Source: Rhytidiadelphus loreus (taxonomy: Eukaryota; Streptophyta; Bryopsida; Hypnales; Hylocomiaceae). Taken from it: a DNA stretch of 64,000 nt. Below the pieces are notes generated by a model. It did no database searches. It was not told the DNA's origin and saw only the letters and a list, made by a program, of their open reading frames with translations. The translations under genes and the position numbers were made by a program. Positions 24,201-36,800 of this stretch are shown piece by piece; within the stretch, counting starts at the first letter, position 1; each line of letters begins with the position of its first letter. The stretch lies in contig OX344761.1 in the NCBI GenBank assembly GCA_947034895.1, positions 27,912,863 to 27,976,862 on the forward strand. Direction: 5' to 3'.

Positions 24201-24442
24201 GAATAAAGAGAAGTGGTGGCTAGGGTTGAAAACCCTAAAGAAGTGACGGTTAGGGTTTCAAAACTTTATAAATGTGGTGATTAGGTTTGAAAATCTAAAA
24301 AAAATGTGGCTAAGATTTCAAAATTTTAAACAACGACTTGTCCATATATTTTTTGGATTGCCCATATTTTTTCTTGAAATACTTGAAAATAAAAAAATGT
24401 CACTCATATGAAAATATGACTGGAAATATGACTCAATGTTCT

Positions 24443-27400
24443 TGTGAGTGCTTATTTATCCACCCTTAATAAATACACATGCACAACTAGATTCTAGCAA
24501 TCACAGTTAATTTCTATGGGTGCCTAATGTCGATTCATTGTGCCTTCCAAGCAATGAATCTTTTTCTATATCTTAAATATGCAAAACATGCCAGATAAAT
24601 AAGAAATCCTAAAAAGATCCAAGATTTTACCTTATGGTGTCAAGTAACTAAGCCACTATGCTTTTTAAGTCAAAGTAAATTCAGTCTAAATTTATCAATC
24701 TTAAGTGATAGACAATCTTATGCCAATTTTAAAAACATAAAATTCACCTGGTTCCAACCTTCTTAGCAAGAATTATGGACAGATGAAGTTTAGCTTTTAC
24801 AAGGCTCCAAAAGTTTCATCCACTACCTTAAAAGGGTTCCCAATTTCAATTCCTTTTTAAATTTAATCTTTGAACTTAAGTATTCTACCTCTACTTAGTT
24901 TCCAAATTTGAGTTTGAATGGATGATTTTTGTCCTACTTCATCCAATTTCTACCCTACACTTCATCTATCTCTATCTTCTTCGTTTTTTTATATTTCTTC
25001 AAGTATAGGGTATATATGGACTTCCCTTGATCAATGTTAAGTATTTGAATTTCTGAATCTTCTTTTCAAAACTATCTTCTAAGTGTTTGATTAAGTTTAC
25101 ATCGATTCTAAGATTTGGGCCTACTTCTTCTAGTTTATTATTTCTAAAAGCTTGATGATTTTGTCTTTTAGGGTCTAATTAAAACTTTCCAAATTACTAA
25201 GATACTTGTTAATTGGACTTTCCTACTAATTGGTTCTTTGAATTTCATTGGTCATCTTCTCCTAATCTATAACTCCAAATCGACTTCCGTTTTCGGCTAT
25301 GAGTTTGAAATATTTGTATCTTCCTAAGTCTACACTCTTGTTCCAAAATTTTAGTTTATGCTAATCTTCATCTGTTTTAGGTCATAAGTTTCATTTGTTC
25401 ATATCTTTCTTGATTTAACTCTAATTTCTAAGTGTCATATGTTTTTAGAAACCTCTAACCAAACTCTACAAAGTTCTTTATTTGAAAGTTGATAAAGTCT
25501 TATTCTCAACACTGAGATTTGCATCTGAAGTTCGGCTAGACATAGAAATCACTAATATTGAAAATTGAATAGAAATTAGAGGAATTAATAGCTTACCTTG
25601 AAATTTGCCTCATCTAGGAGGTGGTCAAATACTCCTTTCAAATCTCCATCGTTGGCCATGGTTGAATCCCTTGTGGAATTTTGTTCACCACTTGAAAATG
25701 TTTTTTTAATATAAGTTGCCATTTCTTTGGACTTCTTTATCTTCTTTTCTTTCTTATACTTTCTTTCTCTCTAACACTGTTCATCTCACTATTTCAAAAG
25801 TTGACTTTGACTACCTACTGTTTACATTCTATTGGTTCAAAGTGATCCCCTAGGATTTCCTCTCAATCCTTGTCTCTCAATCCTTGTCTCTCAATCTTTT
25901 CCTTCCAATCCTTTCTTCTTTCCTTCCCACAATTATAAACGATCTAAGTTTTTTGTAGTTCAAACACAAACTATCATTCTATTTGAGTTTTTGAATTCAA
26001 CTTCTATTTTTTATTGTAGTTGTAGGCTAATTGAGTGAAAACGTGGTGAGTTTAGGGAACTAAGTTCTACACTCGTTGATGCTAATTGATGTTTCTATCC
26101 TCTAATTTCTTCTTCTAATTGCTAAATTTCTTTTCTCTACTTCTACTTCTATGTATTCTAGCTCTCGGTTAGTGTTGTGGAAGATTAATATTTTTAGAAA
26201 CTGATAGTTTTCAATGAATAGATACTCTTACTAACTTTACGAAACTATAAGACACTGGTAATTTGGACTATCCTACTAAAAGTTATGCATGGATGAAGTT
26301 TAGACTCTAATTAGTGCTTAAAAACTTCATCCGCTCATAACTTACTCAATTCAATTTGAATTTTTGCATATATTATATTTTTTGAGAGCCCTTAACCTCT
26401 AATTTGAGATTCTAAGCTCAAATTTATACTAAATCTAATTATAATTGTTAAATTTCTTTTCTCTACTTCTACTTCTATGTATTCTAGCTCTTGGTCTTTG
26501 TTTTGACAAATTATTATTTTTAAAAGTTTGTAGTTTTCAATGAATAGAGCCTCTTATTATCTTTTCAAAAATATAAGACACTTGTAATTTGGACTTTCTT
26601 ACTAAAAGTTAAGCATGGATGAAGTTTAGTCTCTAATTAGTGCTTAAAAACTTCATCCGCTCATAACTTACTCCATTCAATTCGGATTTTTGCATATCTT
26701 ATGGTTTTGAAGAGCTCTCAACCTCTACTTTGGGATTCTAAACTCAAATTTATATTGTCACTACTTCTCCTTACTCTTAGCCTTGGCTCTAATTAAATAC
26801 TAATACAAAGAGATGGCCAACTTGGCTAAACTTCTATTAACAAAGCTAAATGGTTTTAAAAACATAAAAGAGGTATAAGAGGAGGGGGTTCAAAGCTTTG
26901 TTGTGATTCTGGAATTTTACAAAATTTCTATAGAAACTCTAAAGACACAGAGCCAAAACTTTGCTGTGTTTTTGACATCTATAACAACTTTAAACAAATT
27001 TCCAAGTTCCCAAAGTTAAAGCTTCACCATCCCAAATGGAACAAGGGAAAATATAGACAACAAATAAAACGTTGTTAGTACAGGAACAAAGTTACACACG
27101 TGTTAGTTTAAAAGTTAGTACAAACTAGAAACAAAACAATAAGTTAGTATAAGGGTGTTAGTATTCAAAAGCACTCAAATCAAGCACTAGAGGTCTTTTC
27201 TAAGTGGCATCGCCAATCATAAGGGAAGAAAACTTTCTAGGATTAGTACAAATGTTTGAAATAAACACCAAAAACTTCAACAAGGTACCAGCTTTCAACA
27301 AAACATCCACGAAGGCTCCAAAAAAATGCAAAAAAATGCAAAAATGATAGCTAAGCTTGAAGGGACCCCCAAGTCTTTCAAGAGAGCTCAAAAACAACAA

Positions 27401-28809
27401 CGAAAGAGTTTGAAATGCTCCAAAAACAAGAGAATTTGGCGACATGGCCTAAAATGGCCAAAATTCAACTAAATGGACCCAAATGAAAACAAGGCAATTC
27501 AAATTGAACCTAAAGAGTGATTTGAGAGGAGAAGGGGTTCCCTTATATAATCTTCCAAGGGCACCCACCTCCTCTCATTTCTACAAGGTAAACTTATCAC
27601 TTAGGATTTTCATCCAATTTTCCCAAATTTTGACTTCTACGCTGATAAAAATTTTTAACTTTTGAATATTAACTCCAAATCACAAACGGATTGTGCCATT
27701 GGCTTTAGAAAGCCAATTTGTAGTCCTAGAAAAACCCCACCCCTATTTCCTACACTCAAAACGCAAAGAATCCTAGTGCCAATCTAACACCGAAATGGAG
27801 TAAAAACCCAACTTTTGGAGTTTGATTTTTCTATAAAAATTAATTAGCCTAGGCTCTTAAGTAGGTATAAAGGGGTAATAAAAGACCCCATTTTGACTTC
27901 AATCTGACTTTTTGTGCTCCTGATACACCGATCAATTTCAAATTTGATCTTCAATTTTGTCAGTTTTGAAGGATCTTGTTGTTTTTGATACTTTTGACTA
28001 TCGAAACACCACAAAAAATTTCAAAGCACTTTATTAATATAAAATAAATTATGCTAATTTTTAGTGAGATTTTACCGCATGCCGGATAATTTCTATGAAT
28101 TTCTCATCGTGAATTTTGGCGGTTGACCGTTTGGAAGAATATCTCCTAACTATCAAAAAATTCCGAAACTTTTTGTGGAACCTCTCATAGAATTCCACAA
28201 GACACGTGCAAGTTTATATTTTTACTTTGCACCTTCGCCAAGGAGAATCAAAACCCGCTACCTCCTTCAACTTTCGGTAAACAAGGAATCTTCCAAATGC
28301 AAGGAAATCTTGGCAACTTGATTGTGCCGCTGGACTCCTAGCATGATTCCTACTTCAAATTACTATACTTAAGTCATAGATGCCCTTCACTAGTCCGTCT
28401 TGAGTTTTCTTCACTTGTAGGTTAACGATTAGGGTTTCTACTATTTTGTTGATAGAATGGATAACTAAAATCTTTCTTTGGGAATCTATATTAGGATTCT
28501 TACATAGTTCCCTTGGACCATTTTTAGCCAATTTGTGTTCACATGCACAATAGGTTTAGACAATCGGACGTTTCTACTTAAACATACTATTTATGTACAA
28601 TTTGTGGGGTTTTATACTATTTACTGGCGGGATTAGGGTATTTTTGTAGGAAAACACCCTATTTGGGATCAATTGCTATATTGGTATGTAACATACATAT
28701 TTTGGTTTTACACTCTTTTTTGAACTTTTTGTATACTAAACTATACTCAAAATTGTAAGAAATTTAAAAAAAAACTTTTGAGCCCTAAGTGACAAATATA
28801 GGACTCACA
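24443..28809. mobile_element. 4.37-kb insertion with TG...CA ends and 5-bp duplication
   Basis: GTTCT flanks both sides (24438-24442 and 28810-28814), and copy A has an uninterrupted 'caacgttccccaaac' at the matching point (about 14089-14103). The ends are TGTGAGT and ACTCACA, the short inverted TG/CA form typical of LTR retroelements, as is the 5-bp duplication. I found no direct long terminal repeats, primer-binding site, polypurine tract or gag/pol frame, so it may be a very long solo LTR or an unclassified element. It contains a 325-bp tandem duplication at 26120-26770 and repeated 'cttcatccgctcataactta' phrases. Confidence 0.7.
26120..26770 (+). repeat. tandem duplication, about 325-bp units, inside the 4.37-kb insertion
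   Basis: Both units start with 'aaatttcttttctctacttc' (about 26123 and 26450) and run through 'taatttggact', 'gcatggatgaagttta' and 'aacttcatccgctcataact'. It is non-coding. A more diverged relative lies at about 24760-24830. Confidence 0.8.
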
Positions 28810-29049
28810 GTTCTCCAAACGTGTTCCCTACGTTCTTTATGAAATATTTTAGTGTTCCCAATGAGCGTATAATATATGCTTGTGAAGTACAAGGTCCAAA
28901 AATGACTAGCAATCATATTTGCAGTCATATTCTCTCCAAGGTGTTGACCTCCAAGAATATAACTGTGACTAGTTGCCAGTCATCTCTAGTCATATTTTTG
29001 CAATTATAAAACATTGCTTTTGTTGTAGTCTAGTGTGCCATGTGCCATA

Positions 29050-29535
29050 GTCAAAAGAAAAATTAATTTTCTAATTTTTTTACTCATAAAATCTTTGTAA
29101 TTCTATAACTATTACACCATAGGTTCAAATGCCACAAAACAAAGCCTATGCATCCTTCCTTGACGAGGGCTTTCTAACAATACTAAGAATGCAATTGGAA
29201 GATGTATGGTCCAAGAGATCTCATCATATCATACAAGCAAACAAAATAAACAAATAAATAAATAAGCTATCTTAATGGATGGATATAAAGTGTGCCCTAT
29301 GTTTTGTTATAGGAAGGAAGCAAAGTAAAAGTAAAAGTTGAATTTTCTAATTTTTTAATTCATCAAAACTTTGAAATTCTATAACTTTCACACCATAGGT
29401 TAAAACGCCATGAAACAAAGCTTGTGCAACTCTCCTTGCAAAGAACATTTTGACGGTACTGAGAATGCAATTAGGAGATTCAAGGTTCCAGAGATCTCAC
29501 TATAACAAACAAACAAAACAGACAACCTAATTTAA
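29050..29535 (+). repeat. dispersed repeat R3, two tandem copies right of CACTA copy B
   Basis: Copies at about 29050-29270 and 29325-29530 share 'ttttctaattttttaattcat', 'attctataactttcacaccataggtt', 'gaatgcaatt(g/a)g' and a closing 'acaaacaaaa'. A third copy is left of CACTA copy B at 21640. Confidence 0.7.
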
Positions 29536-29539
29536 GATA

Positions 29540-32500
29540 TGGATAGAAGATAGACACATTGTACTTTTCCAACAAATTATTACATAGAGAGAGAGAGAGT
29601 TGTTAAAAATGCCTCAAAGAATCACTAGGCCCCCTTGATCTAATGAAAATTGCATTCACAATGGTCATCTTACTCACCCGCACAATGGTCACAATATTTT
29701 CCTAAATAATCATGACATCATGACTCTAGAATTGCCACATATCCTATAGTTTAACAACTAATCATTTGTTGTTCCTATTGTGGTTATTTAGCCATTCTAT
29801 TATTATCACTTAAAACTCTAACTAAATCACCCTGTTGTGGATCAAATCTCACTTATTCAAAAAATGGTAGTTTCAAGATGGATACGATGATTGGAATAGG
29901 CCCATTCCGGAATGCATAGAATGGATATTTTTGTCTAATATGGGCTCATCTACCTTATATACTGATTTTTAGATTTCATTTGAATTAGCACTAGTATAAA
30001 TCTACATTGAAAAAAAAGTTGTCTAAAATGGTTAAGCTAATTTTGTATTGAAACTAGCACAATTGCATTAAAAACAACATATATTTAAAGCCATTTTAGA
30101 CCATGATTTCTTTAGTTTGAATTTATTCTAGTGTCAAAATTTGAAAAGACATATATATGTCTCCTCAAATATATGTGTCCTTTGGATGCCATTATAGGGA
30201 ATCCTATTGAATGGAAAAAATTATTTTTTGAGTTTAGTTTATATTTGATATTTTTTTTTCACTTCTTACTTTTATAAATCCATAGTGATTTCAAATTTTT
30301 AATAAGAGAATTGAAAATTTCATAAATTTTGGAAGACATATGTTTTCATCTCTTATAAATAAGCATAAATTATCTCAAAATAAGAGAATACAAAGTAGAA
30401 GGATTTTGATGTTAAATTCCATGGCTGTAGGCTTGACCTTTCATGACCAATTGGGTAGGCTATACACCCACATTATTACCATTTTGTATTTGTATTAAGA
30501 GCATTGCCAACCTTACTTTGTATATTGGCCTAGGCCTGTGGAGGTGGGAACTAGTTATGACTTTTGGGCCACCATTTGTTGGGACGACAACTTTATCCCT
30601 TAGTCTTGCCATATTTTGTCTCTGAACCCTCAACTTTTGTACAATTTGCATATTTTTTTCATGCTCAATCATTGGCGTTAGATTGAATGTAATCTTATTG
30701 CTTAGTCATAAATTCAATGGCAAGTTGTATTTGTAGTCTATTCACAATGGATCGGAGAGCATAAAAATTTAGTTGCAAATTAGAGAGAAAACATTATGAT
30801 GTTTGAGGGTTCTTTAGGGGAAGAATTAGGGTTCCAATATAGTCGCATGGAAGGCTCAGAAGAGTTGATTGGGGGTCATAAAGGACCACAACAAATTTCT
30901 CAAAAGGTGACTTTCCAAGGAGTGCAACAGAGATCATGGATGGAAATATTGCAATGGCAATTTTTGGAGGCGTGACTGGCATTGGCACTCCCAAGGGCAA
31001 GAATTTTGTGCACAAGGAGAAGCACTAGCTCGCTTAGTTTTAGCCATCATCTTGGCCCCATGCAAGGTAATGAGTAGAAAGGGTATTGTTTAGGGGAAAG
31101 GATTGGTGAGCACTGTGTAGATTAGCTTTAGAAATCTAATTAGGAAAACTAAGCTTTTAATATAAAGTTTGTTCAAAGAGGCTAAGTAAATAAGCTTACT
31201 TCTCAATATAACCTAATAGATCATTGCAACCAAAAGATAATAGAAAATATTCCTTCAATTTGGACAATATGTTTTCCTTATGCAATATACTAATTCCAAA
31301 ATTTTCCTATCCCCTCTTAAAGGCCTGAAGGGTTAATATACTTCTAATCTATTTTTTTTCTTAATCTTTTATTGTTTAATATTTTGAGACTTCAATCTTT
31401 TTTCTAAATCAGAATTCCATAGCAAAGTCAACTTTGTTGTGCTCTTTAGCTTCCAACTTGACCTCATTTTCACTAGAGCTTAGTATGTATTCTTTCACAA
31501 GTACACTTGAAACTATATTAACCAAATCAACTTTAATCTTCTCCAAAGCACAGCTCAACCTTTTATAACTTTTACAACAACAAAATTTTAAAACCACTAT
31601 GCACCAATTTGGAATTGGCCTTCTTAATCTCAAACTCATTGATTGCTCGAACATTTCTTTCTTTCAATTAACATATGAATTTGAATCACTCACAAATAAA
31701 AGTGGACCATTGATAGGAATATAAAACACACCCTCAATCGACTCTATTAGGAACTATTTATAAGACAACATTCAGACCTCTTCCAACTTGGTTTTTTTGA
31801 GTCAACAAGCACCACTCTAGAATCAATGAATTCATACATACTTTATTGCACATCAAATTCCTTATAAGACTAAGACTGAATACTTTCCATTTTATTAATT
31901 TAAACACATATTTAAGTACAACCAAAATCAATCATTAAGCATTTCCAACCTGAACTTAATATTCCGACTTGTAAGACAACCACGAACTTAACTATCATGA
32001 CACACCGCACTTTGGCTCGAACTCACAAATTTTAGACTACCCATCTAGCAAGCATTCTACAAATCATACATCCAAATTGGTAATCATCTCATTTGCACTC
32101 TAGAACATTATGTAGAATAAACATTTCATTGCAACTACTATTTGGACTCACACTATTTCTCTCATGCACATCAAACTCCAAATTAGACACAAGTATACAA
32201 CTCATACAATAATAACAACTGCATTAGCAATTAATCAATTTAGCCGACCACTTTATCTCAAATTGGACATACACTATGCAAATAGGACATACAATAACAT
32301 AATAAATAGACTCACAAATCATACTTTCACACCTCCACAACTTAAAATCAATTACATTTACATACACATCAAAGTTGAAACTATATCATATTAATCAGAA
32401 TGGGGAATACACCACCGTAAACAACTTTCACAGTTTGCTCATTTACAAATTTGTCATCCCAGAACATCTCAACGAAGCTAGTATACGAGCGTACAGCATA

Positions 32501-32595
32501 GAACCTAGAATTTTGAACGTGGAGCATGGATTTAGGGTGAATTTTATAAAAAAAGAAAAAAAGAAGGTGAAAAATAAAAGCAATGTAGATGATAG
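29540..32595. other. non-coding DNA upstream of the minisatellite
   Basis: There is no supported gene in 3 kb. Short frames at 30443-30672 and 30794-31015 lack motifs. GAGAGAGAGAG lies near 29587. 31680-32400 is unusually C- and A-rich on the plus strand with few G, similar in style to 49.6-52.7 kb. Confidence 0.45.
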
Positions 32596-33185
32596 ATTTG
32601 GATGAATATGGATGAAAAATACAAGGATTGCCGATGAAAAATATGGTGGAGGTGGATGAAGAATACACTGAATTGGGATGAAAAGTAGTGTGGATGTGGA
32701 GGAAGAACTAGATGGATGTAGATGGAAATTGGGATGAAATGGATGAAAAGTAGGATGAATGCGGATGAAAAATAGGGTTACTGTGGATGAAAAGTGGGAT
32801 GACTGTGGATGAAAAATAGGATGACAGTGGATGAATAAGGATGAAAAATAGGGTGAAAGTGGATGAAGAAGAGGATGAATGTGGATGATAAATACGATGA
32901 CTATGAATGAAAAGTGGGATGAATGTGGATGAAAAATATGATGAATGCGGATGAAAAATAGGGTGCATAAGCATGAAAAAAAGGCTCGGAGTGGGAAACA
33001 AAGGTGGGCCATGCATGGAAAATAGGATGTATGTGAATGAAAAGTTTGGTGGACATGGATAGAAAATAGGGTGGATTTGGATGAAAAAAAGAATGATATA
33101 GGATGAAAAGTGGGATGATAGTGGATGAAAAATAGGGTGGATGTGGTTGAAAAATGATGAGAACATGGAGGAAAACCAAGGTTCC
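32596..33185 (+). repeat. GGATGAAAAATAGG minisatellite
   Basis: About thirty degenerate units of 15-20 bp of the form GTGGATGAAAAATAGGATGA fill this stretch. Minus-strand frames across it appear long (up to about 250 codons, histidine-, proline- and phenylalanine-rich) only because the repeat lacks stops; I reject them as genes. The array lies 0.65 kb beyond the end of the transposase gene. A shorter inverse array (CATCCA(A/C)TTTGTT) is at 49125-49290, beyond the other side of the coding block. Confidence 0.9.
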
Positions 33186-33189
33186 ATGT

Positions 33190-33830
33190 ACTGAACATAG
33201 AGGATCATAAATTTGGGATTGTTAGATGTATAACTACCTTTTTTGTTGTATATTAGATGGACATCAAAGATAGGTCCATATTAGAGCTCAGAGTTCCTCA
33301 ATGTGGGAAATAATTGCCAATTGGATTTGGGTTTAAGAGTTATCATTTGTAACATGTTCAAGTGCAATCATGCCTTCATAAGATGGCCCAGTGTATACCT
33401 TGGGAACCTCTATTAGGACTCTCGGTACCAAGAGACATCCCATATGTGGTCTACTTATGCAATATTTATTGTGGTGTCTAGGGTGTTGAGGAATCTGAAA
33501 TTAGAATTTATTTTAGCTATTCCAAGACGCGTTGGAATAGGTATAGGCCCACAATTTGATCTTCAAGATTTATATAGTACTATTGTTGGATTTCAAAGAC
33601 GCATTTTAAATTATCGGATTAATGAGGGCATTCAGGTTATTACGTAGATATTGACAATATCATGGAAAGCAACAAAGAAACAACACTGTAAAACATGCAT
33701 ATATCTAGTGACCGTTAAATGGAGTAGTGGCCCTTTTAGTCTCACTACTTTTTAAAAGAAACAGAAATACAAGCTAGAATTTGAGGTGACTCGCTTTAGT
33801 AATGGCGTTCATCTTGACGCTAGCTAACAC
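33190..33830. other. 3' flank of the transposase gene, with one CTCGGTACCAAGAG palindrome
   Basis: There is no gene. At about 33417-33434 it contains ACTCTCGGTACCAAGAGA, a variant of the palindrome that recurs at 40.36-41.88 kb between the two divergent genes. I looked for the terminal inverted repeat of a MULE here and found no convincing partner. Confidence 0.5.
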
Positions 33831-36800
33831 CTACATACTGCTTGTGCAACGGAAGATACTGCTCTCCATAATTCGTTTAAGCTCATTGAAGCTGAAACTT
33901 GTAGCATGAATGAATACATCTACTTCTGGATCAAAGCGGTAGATGACAATGAATAGGAAATACAAGTGCTTGCAGTTGATCCATTGCCCTCTCTTTCCTA
34001 GTGACTTTGTCAACATTTCTTTGAAATAAGGACAAGAGCACTCTGGATACGAACCTACAGTGACTACGTACTGCTGAATGTTAGGGTCTAAACCTGAGTC
34101 AAGTAGAACAATGCATCCAAACCCTGGATGAGGTATCAACGTCACTTGACGAACGATGGCTTTCAAGGTAAGTGCAGAACCACAAGTGTTTGCTTGTTTT
34201 GTTGTAGGTGCAGTCTTGTTTCTTCGTATTTTCCTGCCACATCTTGTACTTGGATGCTCCGCAAGAAAATCAGGAACCGGGAAATCTGTTAAATCGGCTA
34301 GTACATCATGGTATTCAAATAGTCGGCGAGGGGAAATTACAACACGTTCAGGGAGACGAAAGCTAGAATTCTGGAGCTGCTGGATCTCTGTAGGCGTAAG
34401 ATTTGTTCCCGTCTTCACTGGCCAAATGTGAGGCACATCAGGTTTAGACATAACCCACTTCCTCTTTGAACCTTTCACGCAACGCTCAATGTCGTCGTTG
34501 CAGAAGAAAAATTGCGTTCTCTCAATTGTTTTCTTCTGATAACAGTCCATGTCGCCGGTGTAAGTTGGAGCTGCGGTTCCTTTGTTGCCTTGAACAATCT
34601 TTGCAACACACTTCTTGCGCGTTATGGCGTGCAAGGCAAAGCACGCCTTCGACAAAGTCTTCGGCAACCGAGCTATATGCCACATTTTCTCATCACAAGA
34701 GGTCTCTTCGACGCTTGTCACTCGAAAGGACTCCGAGGTGGATGGCGCTATCATGGGACCAGTAGGTCTGTGCAACTCTATTTGAGTATCATGTAGGGAA
34801 CCTTCTTCATAGACCGGTTCTAGAGGAGGGGCAGATGCACTTGCTCGTGTTGTCCTTATTCCTCCTCGGGGTCTTGAGAAATTTACTTTGTCGGGGCGGT
34901 GGGAATCGTGCTGGGACCCTGGAGGAAGATTAGGCATCCGTGCTTGAGATCCAAAAACCTCTTCTCCTTCAAAGTGAGGATTCCTTGTGCAGTACTCACC
35001 ACCACCCGGGACGGTTGCCATTGCATCATTGAGGCCTTTTGGATTCCCAGTGCGCTGCGCATACCTATGTGCAACTCGAAGCTGTAGTTCTGCTTTTCTT
35101 GGACCGGTTCCAGGGTTATCACCTTTGAGAAACTGATAATACCGAACCATCTGCATGAATGCTCGTACATAATCATCAACCGTCGCAACATACAAATCAT
35201 TTCCTCGCTTTCTTGATTGTTGCAACCATTTGTTATGGATGGTCTCTGCGAGGTTGCAAGAAGGCATCTCTGCAAGTTCATGCATTGGCAAATCCTGCAA
35301 TTAGAAGATCATGAGTAAGATAGGAAGGAAATTATCTTCAATTGATCACTAAATGCCTGAAATCATCAAGGGATAGGAGAAGCTTGAGGACAACAGTGGT
35401 CATTGATGACAATGTCAATATCTCTATAACAGAATTAGACCAGGGCATTAGAAAGAATTGAAAGGAAAAATAAATGCAAAAAATGGTGCATCTTACAATT
35501 TGCATGAAGCCCCCCCACTGTCGGTATCGAAAGTGCCAAAATGCAAGCCAGAGCTCCAAGCGGCGAATTCCTTCTTCCGTAGCGGCTCCAGAAGAATGCC
35601 ACCAAGTTCGAATGGCGTGAAATTGAATCTCTGCCATAGCTATGGAGGACGCATCCTTATATTGCTTGCACAATTGGCGGTGTTGATCTTGAAGGTCCGA
35701 GCGAATGTCAGCTTTTGTATGTTTTTCCATGGATTGCGTCCAATGGAATAAACATGTACGCTCTCGATTGGGCATTGGGTGCTGTGGGTTACCATTTCCA
35801 TAAATAACCCTCACTGCATTCCAATTGGCTTGTGCACAGTCTACCATAAAGCCTTTAAAATACGGCAAAGGAATTCCATGCCGTCCCATTACCGCGTTCA
35901 AATTAGTCCAAAAAGAGGATTGCGCTGCAGTATCCTCGGATTGCATGTCGCAAACCGCAATTGTCATCACACGACAATAAATTGGATCATAAACATGACA
36001 TGCAAGAGTTGTCCACTGCTTCACTCGCTTGACATGGTCAAACATGATCCATGAGTCCTGGAGGTCACCAGTAAGTTGCATGCGTGTAACCAGATCAACG
36101 CCACTGCCAGGGCCCATTTCTGACATTTTAAAAACGAAAACCTTCTCCAAATCCGAACCTTGACCTGGAAATTTATTCTCTTGAACATAAGCCCAGTTGC
36201 TACATCCTCGCAGCTTTAGAATGCTATCCATAACTCCAAATCGCCGGAAGTATTTGAAGGTGTTCACATCATTTCTAATGCTCGGAGAGCTTATGTATTT
36301 GCACTTTTCTATAATTGGCAAGAGTTCATCTATCCCGAAATTCCCAATGGGTGCTCCTTTTGGATGAAGAAGCATCTCTCCTAAGAGCTCCTTGCTTGCT
36401 TCCAAAACAATTGAAGAGTTCGTCCCAGATGGATTCCTCTCCACTTGATCTGAAATCAGAGATCGAGTTCTCTCCTTTGATCCACGACAATCGCCATCTT
36501 TCACGGGGTGATCATGTAATCCAAAATGAACACACGCTCGGTGCATCCTTGAAATCCCAACTACATAATAAATTTTGGCAGGGCAAACCGCAACGCAAGA
36601 AGGGACCTCACCACAGATTTTGCACGTTATTGTGGAAGTAGGAGGTGGATAAGAACCAACTTGAAATGGAATAGGAGAACACCCATCCCATTCCGTCTCA
36701 TTGATGGGCGCCACACGGTGTTTGCGAGTAAGGTACTCGCAAGAGTCGTTATTACACCGAAGGTGTCCCACACACGAAGATAAACGAAATGTCAAACCAT

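Larger units (their letters stand above)
21858..29030 (+). mobile_element. CACTA-like non-autonomous element, copy B, with two nested insertions
   Basis: The left end is CACTACAACCCAAGCAATG and the right end is the inverted form 'cattgcttttgttgtagtc'. TAG stands on both sides (21855-21857 and 29031-29033), the 3-bp duplication expected of CACTA elements. It parallels copy A block by block. Two later insertions inflate it to 7.2 kb: a hAT-like MITE at 22078-22641 and a 4.37-kb insertion at 24443-28809. Without them it is about the size of copy A without its own MITE. No transposase frame survives. Confidence 0.8.

Noticed and set aside
30497..30670. Another GAGCATTGCC-type MITE start
   Set aside because: No convincing inverted right end within reach.
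32443..33208. Minus-strand frames of up to 251 codons rich in His, Phe, Pro and Ser
   Set aside because: They lie entirely over the GGATGAA minisatellite; several frames are open at once because the repeat has no stops, and no domain is visible.
33200..33830. MULE terminal inverted repeat beside the transposase gene
   Set aside because: I compared this flank with 37.6-39.3 and 46.4-48.2 kb and found no long inverted match; the shared GTGGCCCTTTT word near 33728 and 38610 is direct and short.
34156..34796. Plus-strand frames over the transposase gene
   Set aside because: Antisense shadows of the second transposase exon, without motifs of their own; likewise the frames at 35458-37612.
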